A stretch of 64,000 bases of DNA from Promineifilum sp. (lineage in GTDB: Bacteria > Chloroflexota > Anaerolineae > Promineifilales > Promineifilaceae), in contig JAGOBF010000018.1 of the NCBI GenBank assembly GCA_017983515.1, forward strand, positions 1 to 64,000, written 5' to 3'. The notes beneath the pieces are model-generated. The model saw nothing but the letters and a program-made list of their open reading frames with translations. It was not told the DNA's origin and ran no database searches. Shown piece after piece: positions 1-8,444 of this stretch. The first letter of the stretch is position 1. Each line of letters starts with the position of its first letter. The position numbers and the translations under genes are program-made.

Positions 1-79
1 GCCAAAGCCCGCCAAAAAGCCGCTGATCATCATGGTCATCCTGACCATGATGATCAGCGGCTTTTTGGCGGGCTTTGGC
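1..79. repeat. Perfect 38-bp inverted repeat with 3-bp centre at window edge
   Basis: Bases 1-38 are the exact reverse complement of bases 42-79, with TCC between them. Both arms encode the same conserved permease segment in opposite orientations, so one arm appears to be an inverted copy of real coding sequence. This looks like a fold-back joint at a contig end rather than a natural terminator. It has no T-run and lies inside the coding region. Confidence 0.9.
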
Positions 80-799
80 GGCGCTGGAGTTTAGGCCGAC
101 AGTGCGAATTTCATAGCCCAGCGTCGTTCGGTAGAGAAGCCACCAGACAATGAAGGCGGCAATGATAGCAAAAATAAAGCCCAGGGGGATATTGCCCAGG
201 ATGGGTATCTCGGCCGACGGCTGTATCTTGGGCGTGCGGGCTACGATGTTGCCGGGCGACATGTCTTTCCACGGCCCGTCGGCCAGATAGTCGGTGATGT
301 TGATGGCTACGTAGTTGAGCATAATGGTCACGATGACCTCATGCGCACCGGTATAGACTTTCAATGCGCCGGGAATGTAACCATAGAGCGCGCCGGCCAG
401 GCCGCCGATCAACAGAGCCAGTGGCGCATGGATAATCGCTGGAAGACCCTCAATCGCGAAACCGACATAGGCGGATACAATGGCGCCAATTAGCAATTGC
501 CCCTGCGCGCCGATATTGAACAGACCGGCCTTAAAGGCGAAGGCCACGGCCAGACCGCTGAATACCAGGGGAGTGGCCTTCTCCAACGTGCGTTGTATGG
601 CCACCGGCGTGCCAAACGCGCCCTTGATGAGCGCGCCGTAAGCTTCGAATGGATTGGCGCCAGAGACAAACAAAAGGATCCCGCCGATGATCAAACCCAA
701 CAGCACGGCGACAAGAGGGACGCTGACACCACGCCAAATTCGCCGCACCGCTCTGATAGCCCGGTCCTCTCCTTCGTCTTTTGCTGGAATCGACGTCAT
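1..799 (-). CDS. ABC transporter permease, BMP/nucleoside type (partial, broken at left edge)
   Basis: Inner-membrane permease of the BPD_transp_2 family, which partners BmpA-type lipoproteins to import nucleosides. Reading from ATG at 799 (preceded by AGGAGG) gives MTSIPAKDEGEDRAIR, a first membrane segment near residues 28-48, then the family-typical stretches ATPLVFSGLAVAFAFKAG and LFNIGAQGQLLIGA and further hydrophobic helices. The reading stays family-like to about position 80 (GYEIRTVGLNSSAAK). It then enters a perfect inverted repeat and the frame no longer matches the family. The expected next segment (MTMMISGFLAGFG) can be read in another frame within the repeat. The gene follows the BMP lipoprotein gene by 125 bp. 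It probably continues to the left in the real genome. Confidence 0.8.
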   Translation of the reverse strand, partial: MTSIPAKDEGEDRAIRAVRRIWRGVSVPLVAVLLGLIIGGILLFVSGANPFEAYGALIKGAFGTPVAIQRTLEKATPLVFSGLAVAFAFKAGLFNIGAQGQLLIGAIVSAYVGFAIEGLPAIIHAPLALLIGGLAGALYGYIPGALKVYTGAHEVIVTIMLNYVAINITDYLADGPWKDMSPGNIVARTPKIQPSAEIPILGNIPLGFIFAIIAAFIVWWLLYRTTLGYEIRTVGLNSSAAKARQKAADHHGQDDHDDQRLFGGLW

Positions 800-817
800 G
801 GCCGCCTCCTGGTAGAC

Positions 818-853
818 GATGTGCGACGTATCTCAGAAGACACGTCGCACATC
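818..853 (-). promoter_or_regulatory. Intercistronic hairpin between BMP lipoprotein and permease genes
   Basis: GATGTGCGACGT (818-829) pairs perfectly with ACGTCGCACATC (842-853) across a 12-nt loop. It sits after the lipoprotein stop codon and before the permease ribosome-binding site, with no T-run. Such hairpins usually protect the upstream mRNA or reduce read-through, which would let the binding protein be made in excess over the permease. Function is inferred. Confidence 0.5.
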
Positions 854-924
854 ATTAAACATCACAAAATCGTGAGCGGATGAATCAGGCTAAGACGCCA
901 ATCATCCAGATTGCTATCGATAGC

Positions 925-2037
925 TTAGCCGGGGTTGTAGCCGGTGGTGATCGAACCGTCCAGCAGGCCGGCCTTGGTTGTGTCCAGCAGATCCTTGATC
1001 TCCTGAGAGATAGCGGCCTCATGATCGTGGAACGGAGCCAGGCCGGAAGCGCCGAAGAAGTTGCCGCCCGGGAATTCCCCGTTGGCCGACATCGTGGCCA
1101 GGTCAACGACTCCGGGGGTGATGAGCTTCATCGCGCTGGAGACGAGGCAGGCGTGGGCCTCAGGTACTGTTTCCCACTGGTCGGAGTCGACGCCGATGCA
1201 CCACACGCCCTCGTGGCCCGCAGACTCAATCAACGCGCCGTTACCCGTCTTGCCGCCGGCGCCAAAGACAACGTCGGCTCCGTTGGAGATGGCCTGGGCG
1301 GCCGTCGTGGCGCCCCATTCGGGGTCGGTGAAGGCGACGTCCATGCCACCGGGATGATAGGTATCGATAATGGTGATGTCGGGGTTAACCGACATGGCGC
1401 CATTCTTGTAGCCTTCGTTGAAAGCCACGACCGGCGGAACCAGGTTGGTGCCGAGGACGGAGGCGATGGTGCCGCTCTGGCTGAGCGAGGCGGCCAACAC
1501 ACCGGCCAGGTAGCCGGACTGGTCTTCGTGGAAGACCAAGCCAGTCACATTCGGAACGTCGGCACCCTGGAATTGGTCGACGCCGATGAAGTTGATGTCG
1601 GGATAGGTCCCGGCTGCTGCAATCGTCGCCTCGCCCATGGCGAAGCCGACGGTCACGATAATATCATAACCCTGATCGGCGAACAGAGCGATATTCGCGC
1701 CATAATCTTTGGCGTCCTTGGTCTCGATGTAGTTGACCTCGCCCGCGCCAAGTGCTTCGGCCGCCTGCTGCGCGCCTTCCCAAGCCGACTGGTTGAAGGA
1801 CTTGTCGTCAATTTCGCCTACGTCGGTCACCAGGCCGATGCACAGAACGGCTTCGTCGGAACACTCGCCGCTGGCTACTTCTTCCACAACCTCTTCGGTT
1901 GGCTCCACTACTACTTCCGCTGCTTCCTCAGTCGGCGCAGCCTCTTGGGCCGGCGGCTCGGCCGCGGTGCCGCCGCAAGCGACGACGAGCATGGCCAGGA
2001 GCAGCAACCCTGTCAGCAACAACATAATTCGCTTCAT
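925..2037 (-). CDS. BMP family ABC transporter substrate-binding lipoprotein
   Basis: Extracytoplasmic binding lipoprotein of the BmpA/Med family (370 aa), likely for nucleosides or purines. The N-terminus is a lipoprotein signal peptide with lipobox LVVAC (Cys21). An acidic Glu/Pro/Ala/Val linker follows (about residues 24-55), then the periplasmic-binding domain with the family hallmarks GLVTDVGEIDDKSFNQSAWEG and YDIIVTVGFAMGEA. The late segment INGADVVFGAGGKTGNGAL (seen as SNGADVVFGAGG) matches the second half of the ligand fold. The start is supported by AGGAGAAG just upstream. The permease gene follows on the same strand; the ATPase is presumably outside the window. Ligand identity is inferred from the family only. 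Confidence 0.9.
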   Translation of the reverse strand: MKRIMLLLTGLLLLAMLVVACGGTAAEPPAQEAAPTEEAAEVVVEPTEEVVEEVASGECSDEAVLCIGLVTDVGEIDDKSFNQSAWEGAQQAAEALGAGEVNYIETKDAKDYGANIALFADQGYDIIVTVGFAMGEATIAAAGTYPDINFIGVDQFQGADVPNVTGLVFHEDQSGYLAGVLAASLSQSGTIASVLGTNLVPPVVAFNEGYKNGAMSVNPDITIIDTYHPGGMDVAFTDPEWGATTAAQAISNGADVVFGAGGKTGNGALIESAGHEGVWCIGVDSDQWETVPEAHACLVSSAMKLITPGVVDLATMSANGEFPGGNFFGASGLAPFHDHEAAISQEIKDLLDTTKAGLLDGSITTGYNPG

Positions 2038-2260
2038 AATCTTTCTCTTCTCCTTGTGAAACAGAAAGTAAGGGATAAATAGCGGTTGAGGTTGGTTGAG
2101 GTAAGCCTCTTGGAATTGTCTATCGCCACAGCTGTGGCCTCCCGCGGACTCGCACTTCCCATCCTCTGCCCGCTCTTTGGTCAGTATTGTGTACTATACG
2201 GGCGGAAAAGACAATATATTATGATACTTATTTCTTACAGAATGTAGATTCAAAACATGA

Positions 2261-3136
2261 TTATTTGTCACTCATGGGCGAAGCGACCGGGGCGTGTTCG
2301 GAGATGAAAGTAAAAACAGAATTCCATAGCGTTTGGTGAATCGGCTCAAACGGGCGCATCATCTCATGCCCCACATCGGGATAGACTTGCAGTTCCTTGT
2401 CCGGGGAGGGCAGCAGCGCAAATATCTGGCGAGCGTTATCGGGCGGGGCGGCGTAGTCATCCTCGCCCGCGAAAATCCGCACCGGCGTGTCGAGGCGTGG
2501 CCACAGCGTGCGCCCTTTGTCGATCATCTGCACCATTGCGTGCATCCCCGACAGGGGCACACGACTCACCTGCGGAAGCTGCGCCTGAAATTCGGGACTA
2601 TCGAAGTCGATTTGTGGGTCGAAATCCATGACGCGCTCCCGGACCAGATGTTGCATACTTTCGCGCTTGCTCTTGTGCGGATAGTACCAGGGCACGAATA
2701 AGCGAGCGTATTTAACCAGCCGCAGGCGCGAATCCGGTACGTCGATGATCGGCGCGAGCATGGCAATCCCCCGAATATCGCCGTACTTCAGGGCTACGTG
2801 GGCGGCCAGAATGTTGCCCATTGAGTGGGCGATGATAAACAAGTCATCGCAGGCGGCACGAGCTACCCGGTAGGCTTCCTCGACCTCGGCCAGCCACTCC
2901 AGTGACGACACCCCATAGAGTTTGTCGGGATAGCTGCCGTGGCCGGGCAGAAGCGGGCAATGGACGTAGAGGCCCCGCTCGTTCAGATACTCAGCCATCG
3001 GCCGCGAACTGAGCGGACTGCCGATGAATCCATGAAAAACCAGAACCCCCACCTGCCGGTCGCCTTTCGGGGCACTTGGCTCAAAGGTATAGGCCCGACG
3101 GTTCGGTTGCACGTCATAAGTTGGTTGAAATGGCAT
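2261..3136 (-). CDS. Alpha/beta-hydrolase, esterase/monoacylglycerol-lipase-like
   Basis: Serine hydrolase of 291 aa. The order FHGFIGS (oxyanion region, about residue 35), AHSMGN with nucleophile Ser105, the acid region AGEDDYAAP and DVGHE with catalytic His257 is that of the Est30/carboxylesterase and monoglyceride-lipase group. No signal peptide is visible, so it is probably cytoplasmic. The start has GAGGTG 4 nt upstream, and a promoter lies just before it. It is transcribed divergently from mutL. The substrate cannot be read from the sequence; short or medium acyl esters are the usual ones in this group. Confidence 0.85.
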   Translation of the reverse strand: MPFQPTYDVQPNRRAYTFEPSAPKGDRQVGVLVFHGFIGSPLSSRPMAEYLNERGLYVHCPLLPGHGSYPDKLYGVSSLEWLAEVEEAYRVARAACDDLFIIAHSMGNILAAHVALKYGDIRGIAMLAPIIDVPDSRLRLVKYARLFVPWYYPHKSKRESMQHLVRERVMDFDPQIDFDSPEFQAQLPQVSRVPLSGMHAMVQMIDKGRTLWPRLDTPVRIFAGEDDYAAPPDNARQIFALLPSPDKELQVYPDVGHEMMRPFEPIHQTLWNSVFTFISEHAPVASPMSDK

Positions 3137-3156
3137 TCGTTCACCTCGAAGGACGA

Positions 3157-3185
3157 AGTATAAAGTTTACTCGACCTTCCGGCAA
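3157..3185 (-). promoter_or_regulatory. Sigma70-type promoter for the esterase gene
   Basis: On the minus strand TTGCCG (3185-3180) is followed after 17 nt by TATACT (3162-3157). The predicted start lies a dozen or so bases before the ribosome-binding site of the hydrolase. Confidence 0.5.
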
Positions 3186-3205
3186 TCATCCGCCGCCGAA
3201 TTTGG

Positions 3206-3217
3206 TACAATCCTGCA
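3206..3217 (+). promoter_or_regulatory. -10 box placing mutL transcription start at its ATG
   Basis: TACAAT at 3206-3211 ends 6 nt before the mutL ATG (3218). Normal -10 to +1 spacing would start the transcript at or next to the ATG, giving a leaderless mRNA. No Shine-Dalgarno sequence and no good -35 are visible. Confidence 0.45.
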
Positions 3218-5002
3218 ATGACCATTCACGTATTGTCCGATCAGTTGGCCTCGCAGATCGCCGCGGGCGAAGTGGTGGAGCGCCCCTCGTCGGTCGTCAA
3301 GGAGCTGACGGAAAATGCCATCGATGCCGGAGCGACGACTATCACCATCGATATTCGCGGTGGCGGCCGGGAGCTTATCCAGGTGGCCGACAACGGCGTC
3401 GGCATCGGCGCTGACGAGATCGAGACCGCTTTCCTGCGCCATGCCACGTCGAAGTTGTCGTCGGCCGCCGATCTGTGGGCCATTCGTACGCTTGGCTTTC
3501 GCGGGGAGGCGCTGGCCGCTATCTCCGCCGTCAGCCGGGTAACGATTGTCAGCCGCATTAGGGACGCGGCTGCCGGCGTGCGGCTGGTGCTTGAGGGGGG
3601 CGAGATCGGCGCGCGCGAGGCGGTCGGCGCGCCGGCCGGGACGGTCATCGCCGTCGAGAACCTGTTCTACAACGTCCCCGCCCGGCTCAAATTCCTCAAG
3701 AGTATGACGACCGAGAAACGTCTGATCGACGAGTTTGTCACTCGCTATGCCCTGGCTTATCCGGGGATACGCTTTCGACTGAGCCACGACGGCCGGGTGA
3801 CGTTCCAGACCGCCGGCAGCGGGGCCACGGCCGACGTGCTTCTGTCGGCCTATGGCCCCGATACGGCGCGGCAACTGATAGAAGTTGCCGCGCCGCCCAC
3901 GGAAGCCACTCCTTCGGGCGACGGCCGGCGCGCGGCCATCGGCGTGCGCGGTTTCGTGAGCGACCCCGCCCTGACCTGGGCCGGGCGCAATCACATCCAG
4001 CTGTTCGTCAACGGCCGCATGATACGCGACACCCGCCTGACATTCGCCGTCGTCCAAGCCTACCATACCCTTCTGCCCGTGGGGCGATTCCCGCTGGCGA
4101 TCCTGTTTATTGAGCTGTTGCCGGAAGAGGTGGATGTCAACGTTCATCCGACCAAAGTCGAGGTGCGTTTTCGGGACGAGGGGGCGGCGTTCGGTGCGGT
4201 GCAGCGAGCAGTGCGGGCGGCCTTAATGGACACGGCTCCGGCGCGCGGGCTGGGCAGTTGGTCATCGGGCCTGGCAAGTGGCTGGGGCGGGATCCGGCCG
4301 GCGAGCGACCGTGCCGGTTCGCCTTCCACGCAGTTGGACATCCCCTGGCAATTGCATGGCCCGGGGCGAGAGGAGCCGGCGGCGGCCGAGGCATCAGCGT
4401 CGCTGCCCGGAACAACCGATCGGCGGCTGCCGATCATGCGGGTTATCGGCCAGGTCGGTGCGGCCTATATTATCGCCGAGGGGCCGGACGGGTTATATCT
4501 CATCGACCAGCACGCGGCCCACGAACGGATCCTTTACGAACAGTTTCTGGCGCAGCGCCAGGGGCAACAGGCAGTGTCGCAGGGGCTTGTGGCGTCGGCC
4601 ACGGTCTATTTGTCGCCGTCACAGGCGCGACTGGTTGAAGAGAGGTTGCCCTTGTTGAGCTCGCTGGGCTTCGAGATCGAAGCTTTTGGGCCGAATGCTT
4701 TCAGCATTCGAGCCGTGCCGGCTATCCTCAGCCGCTCCGATCCGGGCGAGGCGTTGGCGGCCGTGGTCGCCGATCTGGAGAATGAGACCACGCCGCTGCA
4801 ATCGGAGATAGAGGCGCTGGTGATCAAGCGGGTGTGCAAGACGGCCGCGGTGAAGGCCGGACAGAGCCTGACGCGCGACGAGATGGAGGCGATGATCCTG
4901 CAGCTGGAGGCGTGTGAAGTGCCCCATACCTGCCCGCATGGACGGCCGACGCTGATCCATCTGTCGGCGGCGCTGCTGGCGCGGCAGTTTGGCCGGACGT
5001 AG
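3218..5002 (+). CDS. mutL: DNA mismatch repair endonuclease MutL
   Basis: 594 aa mismatch-repair ATPase and nicking endonuclease acting downstream of MutS. The N-terminal GHKL ATPase has TENAIDAGAT (31-40), DNGVGIGADE, ATSKLSSAADLWAIRTLG and GFRGEAL. A transducer domain with the HVNPTK-like motif (VNVHPTKVEVRF) follows, then a low-complexity linker. The C-terminal domain carries the metal-dependent nuclease motifs DQHAAHERILYEQ, VCKTAAVKAG and CPHGRP near residue 572. These motifs mark the nicking type of MutL used by bacteria without MutH. mutS is not in the window. It is read divergently from the esterase gene. Confidence 0.97.
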   Translation: MTIHVLSDQLASQIAAGEVVERPSSVVKELTENAIDAGATTITIDIRGGGRELIQVADNGVGIGADEIETAFLRHATSKLSSAADLWAIRTLGFRGEALAAISAVSRVTIVSRIRDAAAGVRLVLEGGEIGAREAVGAPAGTVIAVENLFYNVPARLKFLKSMTTEKRLIDEFVTRYALAYPGIRFRLSHDGRVTFQTAGSGATADVLLSAYGPDTARQLIEVAAPPTEATPSGDGRRAAIGVRGFVSDPALTWAGRNHIQLFVNGRMIRDTRLTFAVVQAYHTLLPVGRFPLAILFIELLPEEVDVNVHPTKVEVRFRDEGAAFGAVQRAVRAALMDTAPARGLGSWSSGLASGWGGIRPASDRAGSPSTQLDIPWQLHGPGREEPAAAEASASLPGTTDRRLPIMRVIGQVGAAYIIAEGPDGLYLIDQHAAHERILYEQFLAQRQGQQAVSQGLVASATVYLSPSQARLVEERLPLLSSLGFEIEAFGPNAFSIRAVPAILSRSDPGEALAAVVADLENETTPLQSEIEALVIKRVCKTAAVKAGQSLTRDEMEAMILQLEACEVPHTCPHGRPTLIHLSAALLARQFGRT

Positions 5003-5050
5003 GCGACCAGCGAACGATGGCCCGTCCGCCGGAGCCAATAGCCGGGAAAC

Positions 5051-5075
5051 AAAAATGGCTCCCTTCGGAGCCATT
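5051..5075 (-). terminator. Rho-independent terminator of tRNA-Leu
   Basis: AATGGCTCC (5054-5062) and GGAGCCATT (5067-5075) form a 9-bp stem with a 4-nt loop. On the minus strand it is followed by TTTTTGTTT. It lies downstream of the tRNA and convergent to the end of mutL. Confidence 0.8.
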
Positions 5076-5118
5076 GCTTGCCCACCGATGGGGCCAGCCC
5101 TATAATCCTGTTGGTCGT

Positions 5119-5201
<83 letters not shown>

Positions 5202-5219
5202 AGGGCTTATCAAGAGCGG

Positions 5220-5248
5220 AGTATAAAACAAGGGCCGTCTTCTGTCAA
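5220..5248 (-). promoter_or_regulatory. Sigma70 promoter of tRNA-Leu
   Basis: Minus-strand TTGACA (5248-5243), a 17-nt spacer and TATACT (5225-5220) lie 18 nt upstream of the tRNA 5' end. It overlaps the leader of the divergent sigma-factor gene, so the two may influence each other. Confidence 0.8.
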
Positions 5249-5268
5249 TTGAAACGGGCCTGAACAAG

Positions 5269-5868
5269 ATGAACGAAGAGACTCTCATTCAGCAGGCCCA
5301 GAAAGGCGACATCGTGGCCTTCAACCGGCTTGTCGTCCAATATCAGGAACTCGTCTTCAACGTGGCCTATCGCATCATGGGCGATCCGGCCGAAGCCGAA
5401 GACGTGGCCCAGGAGACGTTCATCACCACTTACAAAAGCCTGCGCAGTTTCCGCGGCGGCAGCTTTAAGTCATGGTTGATTCGCATCGCCACCAATCGCT
5501 GCTACGACGAACTGCGCCGCCGCAAGCGCCGGCCTCAGACCTCGCTCGACGCCATGACAGATGAAAATGAGTCGTTTGCCTTTCTGCGCAGCCCCAGCGA
5601 GGGGCCGGAAGCCCACCGCCAGAGGGTTGAACTGGCGCTGATGATCGAGCGCTGTCTGAAAGACTTGCCTGATGATCAGCGCATCGTCACCGTCCTGGGG
5701 GACGTGGAGGGGTATGATTACCAGCAGATCGCCGAGATCACCAGCGTGTCGTTGGGCACGGTGAAGTCGCGCCTCAGCCGCGCGCGGGCTAAGTTGCGCG
5801 ACTGTTTGCAGGAGGTCGGCGGGGAACTATTGCCGTCCGCATATCGTCTAGAAACCAGAGGAACATAG
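5269..5868 (+). CDS. RNA polymerase sigma factor, ECF (SigW-like)
   Basis: 199 aa group IV sigma factor. Region 2 is seen in AFNRLVVQYQELVFNVAYR followed by DPAEAEDVAQETFITTYKSL and WLIRIATNRCYDELRRRKRR. Region 4 is LPDDQRIVTVLGDVEGYDY with the helix-turn-helix QQIAEITSVSLGTVKSRL. The next gene, 10 bp downstream, encodes a membrane protein of anti-sigma type, so it is probably held inactive at the membrane and released by an envelope signal. The target promoters cannot be told from the window. Confidence 0.92.
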   Translation: MNEETLIQQAQKGDIVAFNRLVVQYQELVFNVAYRIMGDPAEAEDVAQETFITTYKSLRSFRGGSFKSWLIRIATNRCYDELRRRKRRPQTSLDAMTDENESFAFLRSPSEGPEAHRQRVELALMIERCLKDLPDDQRIVTVLGDVEGYDYQQIAEITSVSLGTVKSRLSRARAKLRDCLQEVGGELLPSAYRLETRGT

Positions 5869-5878
5869 GCGGACTAAG

Positions 5879-6778
5879 ATGTTTGATTTTCTACGAGATC
5901 GCGGATCGACGGCGGCGGATAAACGCCAGGAAGCGCTGAGCGCCTACCTGGACAAGTCCCTCACGGCCGCCGAACGCGAGCGCCTCGAAGGGTTGATGGC
6001 CCGCGATACGACGCTCCGCGATGAGATGGAGCGGATGCGCCTGCTCAAGTTGCAGATGCGGGCCATGCCGCGCCGGCGTGTGCCGCGCAGCTTCGCCCTC
6101 GATCCGGCGCTCTATGGCCGTCCCCAGGCTCAACCCGGGCGACAACTTTACCCGGTCTTGCGCGGGGCCACGGCTCTGACGGCTTTCTTCCTGATCTTCA
6201 CCCTGGCGTTGGGTATGTTTCAGGGGCAATTTGCCGGCAACGAGTCGGCTGCGCCGGCCGCTATCTCGGAAAGTGTGGCCGTGGAAGACAGCGCGGCTAT
6301 CGGTGTGGTCGAGGCTCCCCAGGAGCAGGCGGCTGGCGGAGCGGAAGAAGCGCGGATCATGGCGACGGAGACCGTGGCCGAACTCGCCGCCCCAGCGCCG
6401 ATCACCGAAACGTTCGCCATCGAGGCGCTGCCGCCGGTGGCCGGCACGCTGACGCCCGAAACGTCCGAGGCCGTCACGGCCGTGCCAGGGGCCGATCTGG
6501 CCCTGGAAGCGCCGCTGCCCGCAGAGACATCCAATTTTGAAGCCACTGCGGAAACGGCATCCATCCCGGAGACGGCTGTTGAGGAAGAAGAAGCGCCCGC
6601 GCTCGACACCGCTGACACCGCTGCCCCTGAAGACACCGTGAACAATACCGAAGTTGTCGCAGCCGAAGAGCAGAGCTTTAGCTCATCCCTGCGCCCGCTT
6701 CAGATTGGGCTGGGGGTTCTCTTCTTGCTGCTGCTCGTTACCTGGCTGATCGTTAGGCGGCGAGTACGCTCCTTCTGA
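5879..6778 (+). CDS. Anti-sigma factor-like protein with two membrane segments
   Basis: 299 aa. The cytoplasmic N-terminus (about 1-85) has the helical anti-sigma-domain pattern (LSAYLDKSLTAAERERLEGL, then MRMRLLKLQMR-like helices) but no HxxxCxxC zinc motif. A first membrane helix (about 100-122, LTAFFLIFTLALGMF) is followed by about 150 residues rich in Ala, Glu, Pro and Thr. A second helix near the C-terminus (LGVLFLLLLVTWLIV) precedes a basic RRRVRSF tail. The paired helices would leave the acidic linker outside and both ends inside. Pairing with the upstream ECF sigma gene supports an anti-sigma role, which is inferred. Confidence 0.7.
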   Translation: MFDFLRDRGSTAADKRQEALSAYLDKSLTAAERERLEGLMARDTTLRDEMERMRLLKLQMRAMPRRRVPRSFALDPALYGRPQAQPGRQLYPVLRGATALTAFFLIFTLALGMFQGQFAGNESAAPAAISESVAVEDSAAIGVVEAPQEQAAGGAEEARIMATETVAELAAPAPITETFAIEALPPVAGTLTPETSEAVTAVPGADLALEAPLPAETSNFEATAETASIPETAVEEEEAPALDTADTAAPEDTVNNTEVVAAEEQSFSSSLRPLQIGLGVLFLLLLVTWLIVRRRVRSF

Positions 6779-6782
6779 GGTG

Positions 6783-7313
6783 ATGAGCGGCATCCCTGAG
6801 TTGCTCGCGGATGAGAGCGCACCGGCCTGGTTTGCTTTCTGTCCGCGCTGCGGTGCGCCCATGACGACCGAGCGCGTGGCCGATAAGCCGCGTCGAGTGT
6901 GCCCGTCGTGTCGCTACGTCTATTACACCGATCCCAAAGTCGGTGTGGGAGTAGCCGTGGTCGATAGCGGCAAGTTGCTGTTGGTGCGCAGAGCCATGAA
7001 CCCGGAACGGGGCAAGTGGAGCCTGCCGGCCGGCTTTGTCGATCAGGGCCTCGATCCCAAGGTGACGGCCGCCCGTGAAGCGTTGGAAGAGACAGGCCTC
7101 ACGGTAGAGATAGAAGACGTCATCGACGTATTCTTTAACCCGCCCGGCCTGGGTGGGGCGAGCATTTTCATCCTGTATCGGGCGACACTGCTCGGCGGCC
7201 AACTTCAGGCCGGCGACGATGCCGACGCGGCCGGATTTTTCGCACCGGATCGCTTGCCGGAGTTGGCCTTTGCCAGCACTCGGGCGGCTGTGGCCGCGCT
7301 TTTCGAGCCGTAG
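6783..7313 (+). CDS. Nudix hydrolase with N-terminal zinc ribbon
   Basis: About 176 aa. An N-terminal zinc ribbon (CPRCGAPM and CPSCRYVYY) precedes a Nudix domain, an order also found in NADH pyrophosphatase-like proteins. The Nudix box keeps AAREALEETGL (RExxEExG, metal-binding glutamates). The glutamate expected just after GFVDQG is leucine. Substrates of this group are nucleoside diphosphates linked to another group. GTG at 6780 is an alternative start. The start lies immediately after the anti-sigma stop, so translation is probably coupled. Confidence 0.85.
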   Translation: MSGIPELLADESAPAWFAFCPRCGAPMTTERVADKPRRVCPSCRYVYYTDPKVGVGVAVVDSGKLLLVRRAMNPERGKWSLPAGFVDQGLDPKVTAAREALEETGLTVEIEDVIDVFFNPPGLGGASIFILYRATLLGGQLQAGDDADAAGFFAPDRLPELAFASTRAAVAALFEP

Positions 7314-8444
7314 CTACCTGCACTCCTCGTTTAAAGACATCCGATAGTGCCGGTGGCGCTTGTACCACACGATGCCCATCGTCTCCATGTCCGAGCGGCT
7401 GTTGAAGTTCGTCTCGTTGACCTGCACAACGTCGATGTGCTTGAAGCCATGGGACGAAATGGTGTCGCGCAGCTCGGTGTAGAGCATTGCGTTTGCGCCC
7501 AGACCGCGATACTGCGGCAGTAGGCCCAGGCCGTTGACGTTGACCCAATCCGTCTTTTGCCGGTCGCGCAGGATGTGGAACCAGCCGAATGGGAACAGAC
7601 GGCCGCGCGCCTTCTGCAATCCGGCCGACACATCGTGATAGGCGATGAGAAAACCGGCGATCTCGTCGCCTTTCATCACCAGCTTGATCAGCGACGGGTC
7701 GACGATGGCCAGCAATGAATTGATGATCGTGCGCGTTTCGGCCTCGGTCGGCGGGAAGAAGCTGTGCAAGCCGCTCATCGCCTGGCGGTGGATCTTCATC
7801 GCTTGCGGAATCCACTCGCGAATTTCGGCCTTGGAGGCGAAGGTCTTGATCCAGTAGCCCCTTTTCTCCTTTACCTTGGCCGCAATTTCGTAAAGGCGCG
7901 GCGGTATTTCATGGTCGCCACGCGCGTAGCCGGACAGATAGTCGGTGTCCTTGTCGAAGCCGGAATCCTTGATGTAGGCGTCGTAATAAGGGTAGTTGTA
8001 GGGGATGGTCATGGCCGGGCGGTGCTCGAAGCCCTCGACTAGAATGCTGCCGTCGATGCCGGCCAGACCGCGCGGTCCGATAATCGTGTCAAGGTCATGT
8101 TTCTTGGCCCACGCGACCGCCTGGCGCAGGAGCAGACGGGCGACCTCGATGTTTTCGATCACCTCGAAATAGCCGAAAAAAGCCGTCCGCGTGTTGTGGT
8201 AATTGTTGAAGCTGCGATTCTCGAGCATCGCCATGCGGCCGAGGACACTATCCCCCTCCTCAACGACGAAGAAGTCGGCGTAGGAATGTTGATAGAAGGG
8301 ATGCTTCGCCTTGTCCAGCAGGTTCATAGCGTCTGAGCGCAGCGGCGGCACCCAGAGCGGGCTGTCCTTGTATAGGTCAAAGACGAAATCGACGAACCGC
8401 GCCCGCTCTTTCTTTTGCGTGGTATCCAGTTTACGAATTTGCAT
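7314..8444 (-). CDS. GNAT-fold acyltransferase-like protein
   Basis: 376 aa protein of the large GNAT-like family whose genes often stand in lipid and surface-sugar clusters. The C-terminal half holds an acetyl-CoA-binding pattern, LLPQYRGLGANAM, followed by HIDVVQVNETNFNSR. The N-terminal half (YKDSPLWVPPLR, then YADFFVVEEGDSVLGRMAML) looks like a degenerate first GNAT repeat. It is the last gene of the nonulosonic-acid-like operon and its start overlaps the end of the neuB-like gene by 14 bp, so translation is coupled. An N- or O-acylation of the operon's sugar is a reasonable guess; the substrate is not shown by the sequence. Confidence 0.65.
   Translation of the reverse strand: MQIRKLDTTQKKERARFVDFVFDLYKDSPLWVPPLRSDAMNLLDKAKHPFYQHSYADFFVVEEGDSVLGRMAMLENRSFNNYHNTRTAFFGYFEVIENIEVARLLLRQAVAWAKKHDLDTIIGPRGLAGIDGSILVEGFEHRPAMTIPYNYPYYDAYIKDSGFDKDTDYLSGYARGDHEIPPRLYEIAAKVKEKRGYWIKTFASKAEIREWIPQAMKIHRQAMSGLHSFFPPTEAETRTIINSLLAIVDPSLIKLVMKGDEIAGFLIAYHDVSAGLQKARGRLFPFGWFHILRDRQKTDWVNVNGLGLLPQYRGLGANAMLYTELRDTISSHGFKHIDVVQVNETNFNSRSDMETMGIVWYKRHRHYRMSLNEECR

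Noticed and set aside
1-79. Left-edge palindrome as a Rho-independent terminator
   Set aside because: It lies in coding sequence, has no T-run and duplicates a conserved protein segment, so a fold-back artefact fits better.
880-2082. 400-codon plus-strand reading frame opposite the BMP lipoprotein gene
   Set aside because: It is the antisense shadow of a gene with signal peptide, lipobox and family motifs, and its translation has no recognisable fold.
3167-4147. 326-codon minus-strand frame opposite mutL
   Set aside because: Antisense shadow; mutL motifs are intact on the plus strand.
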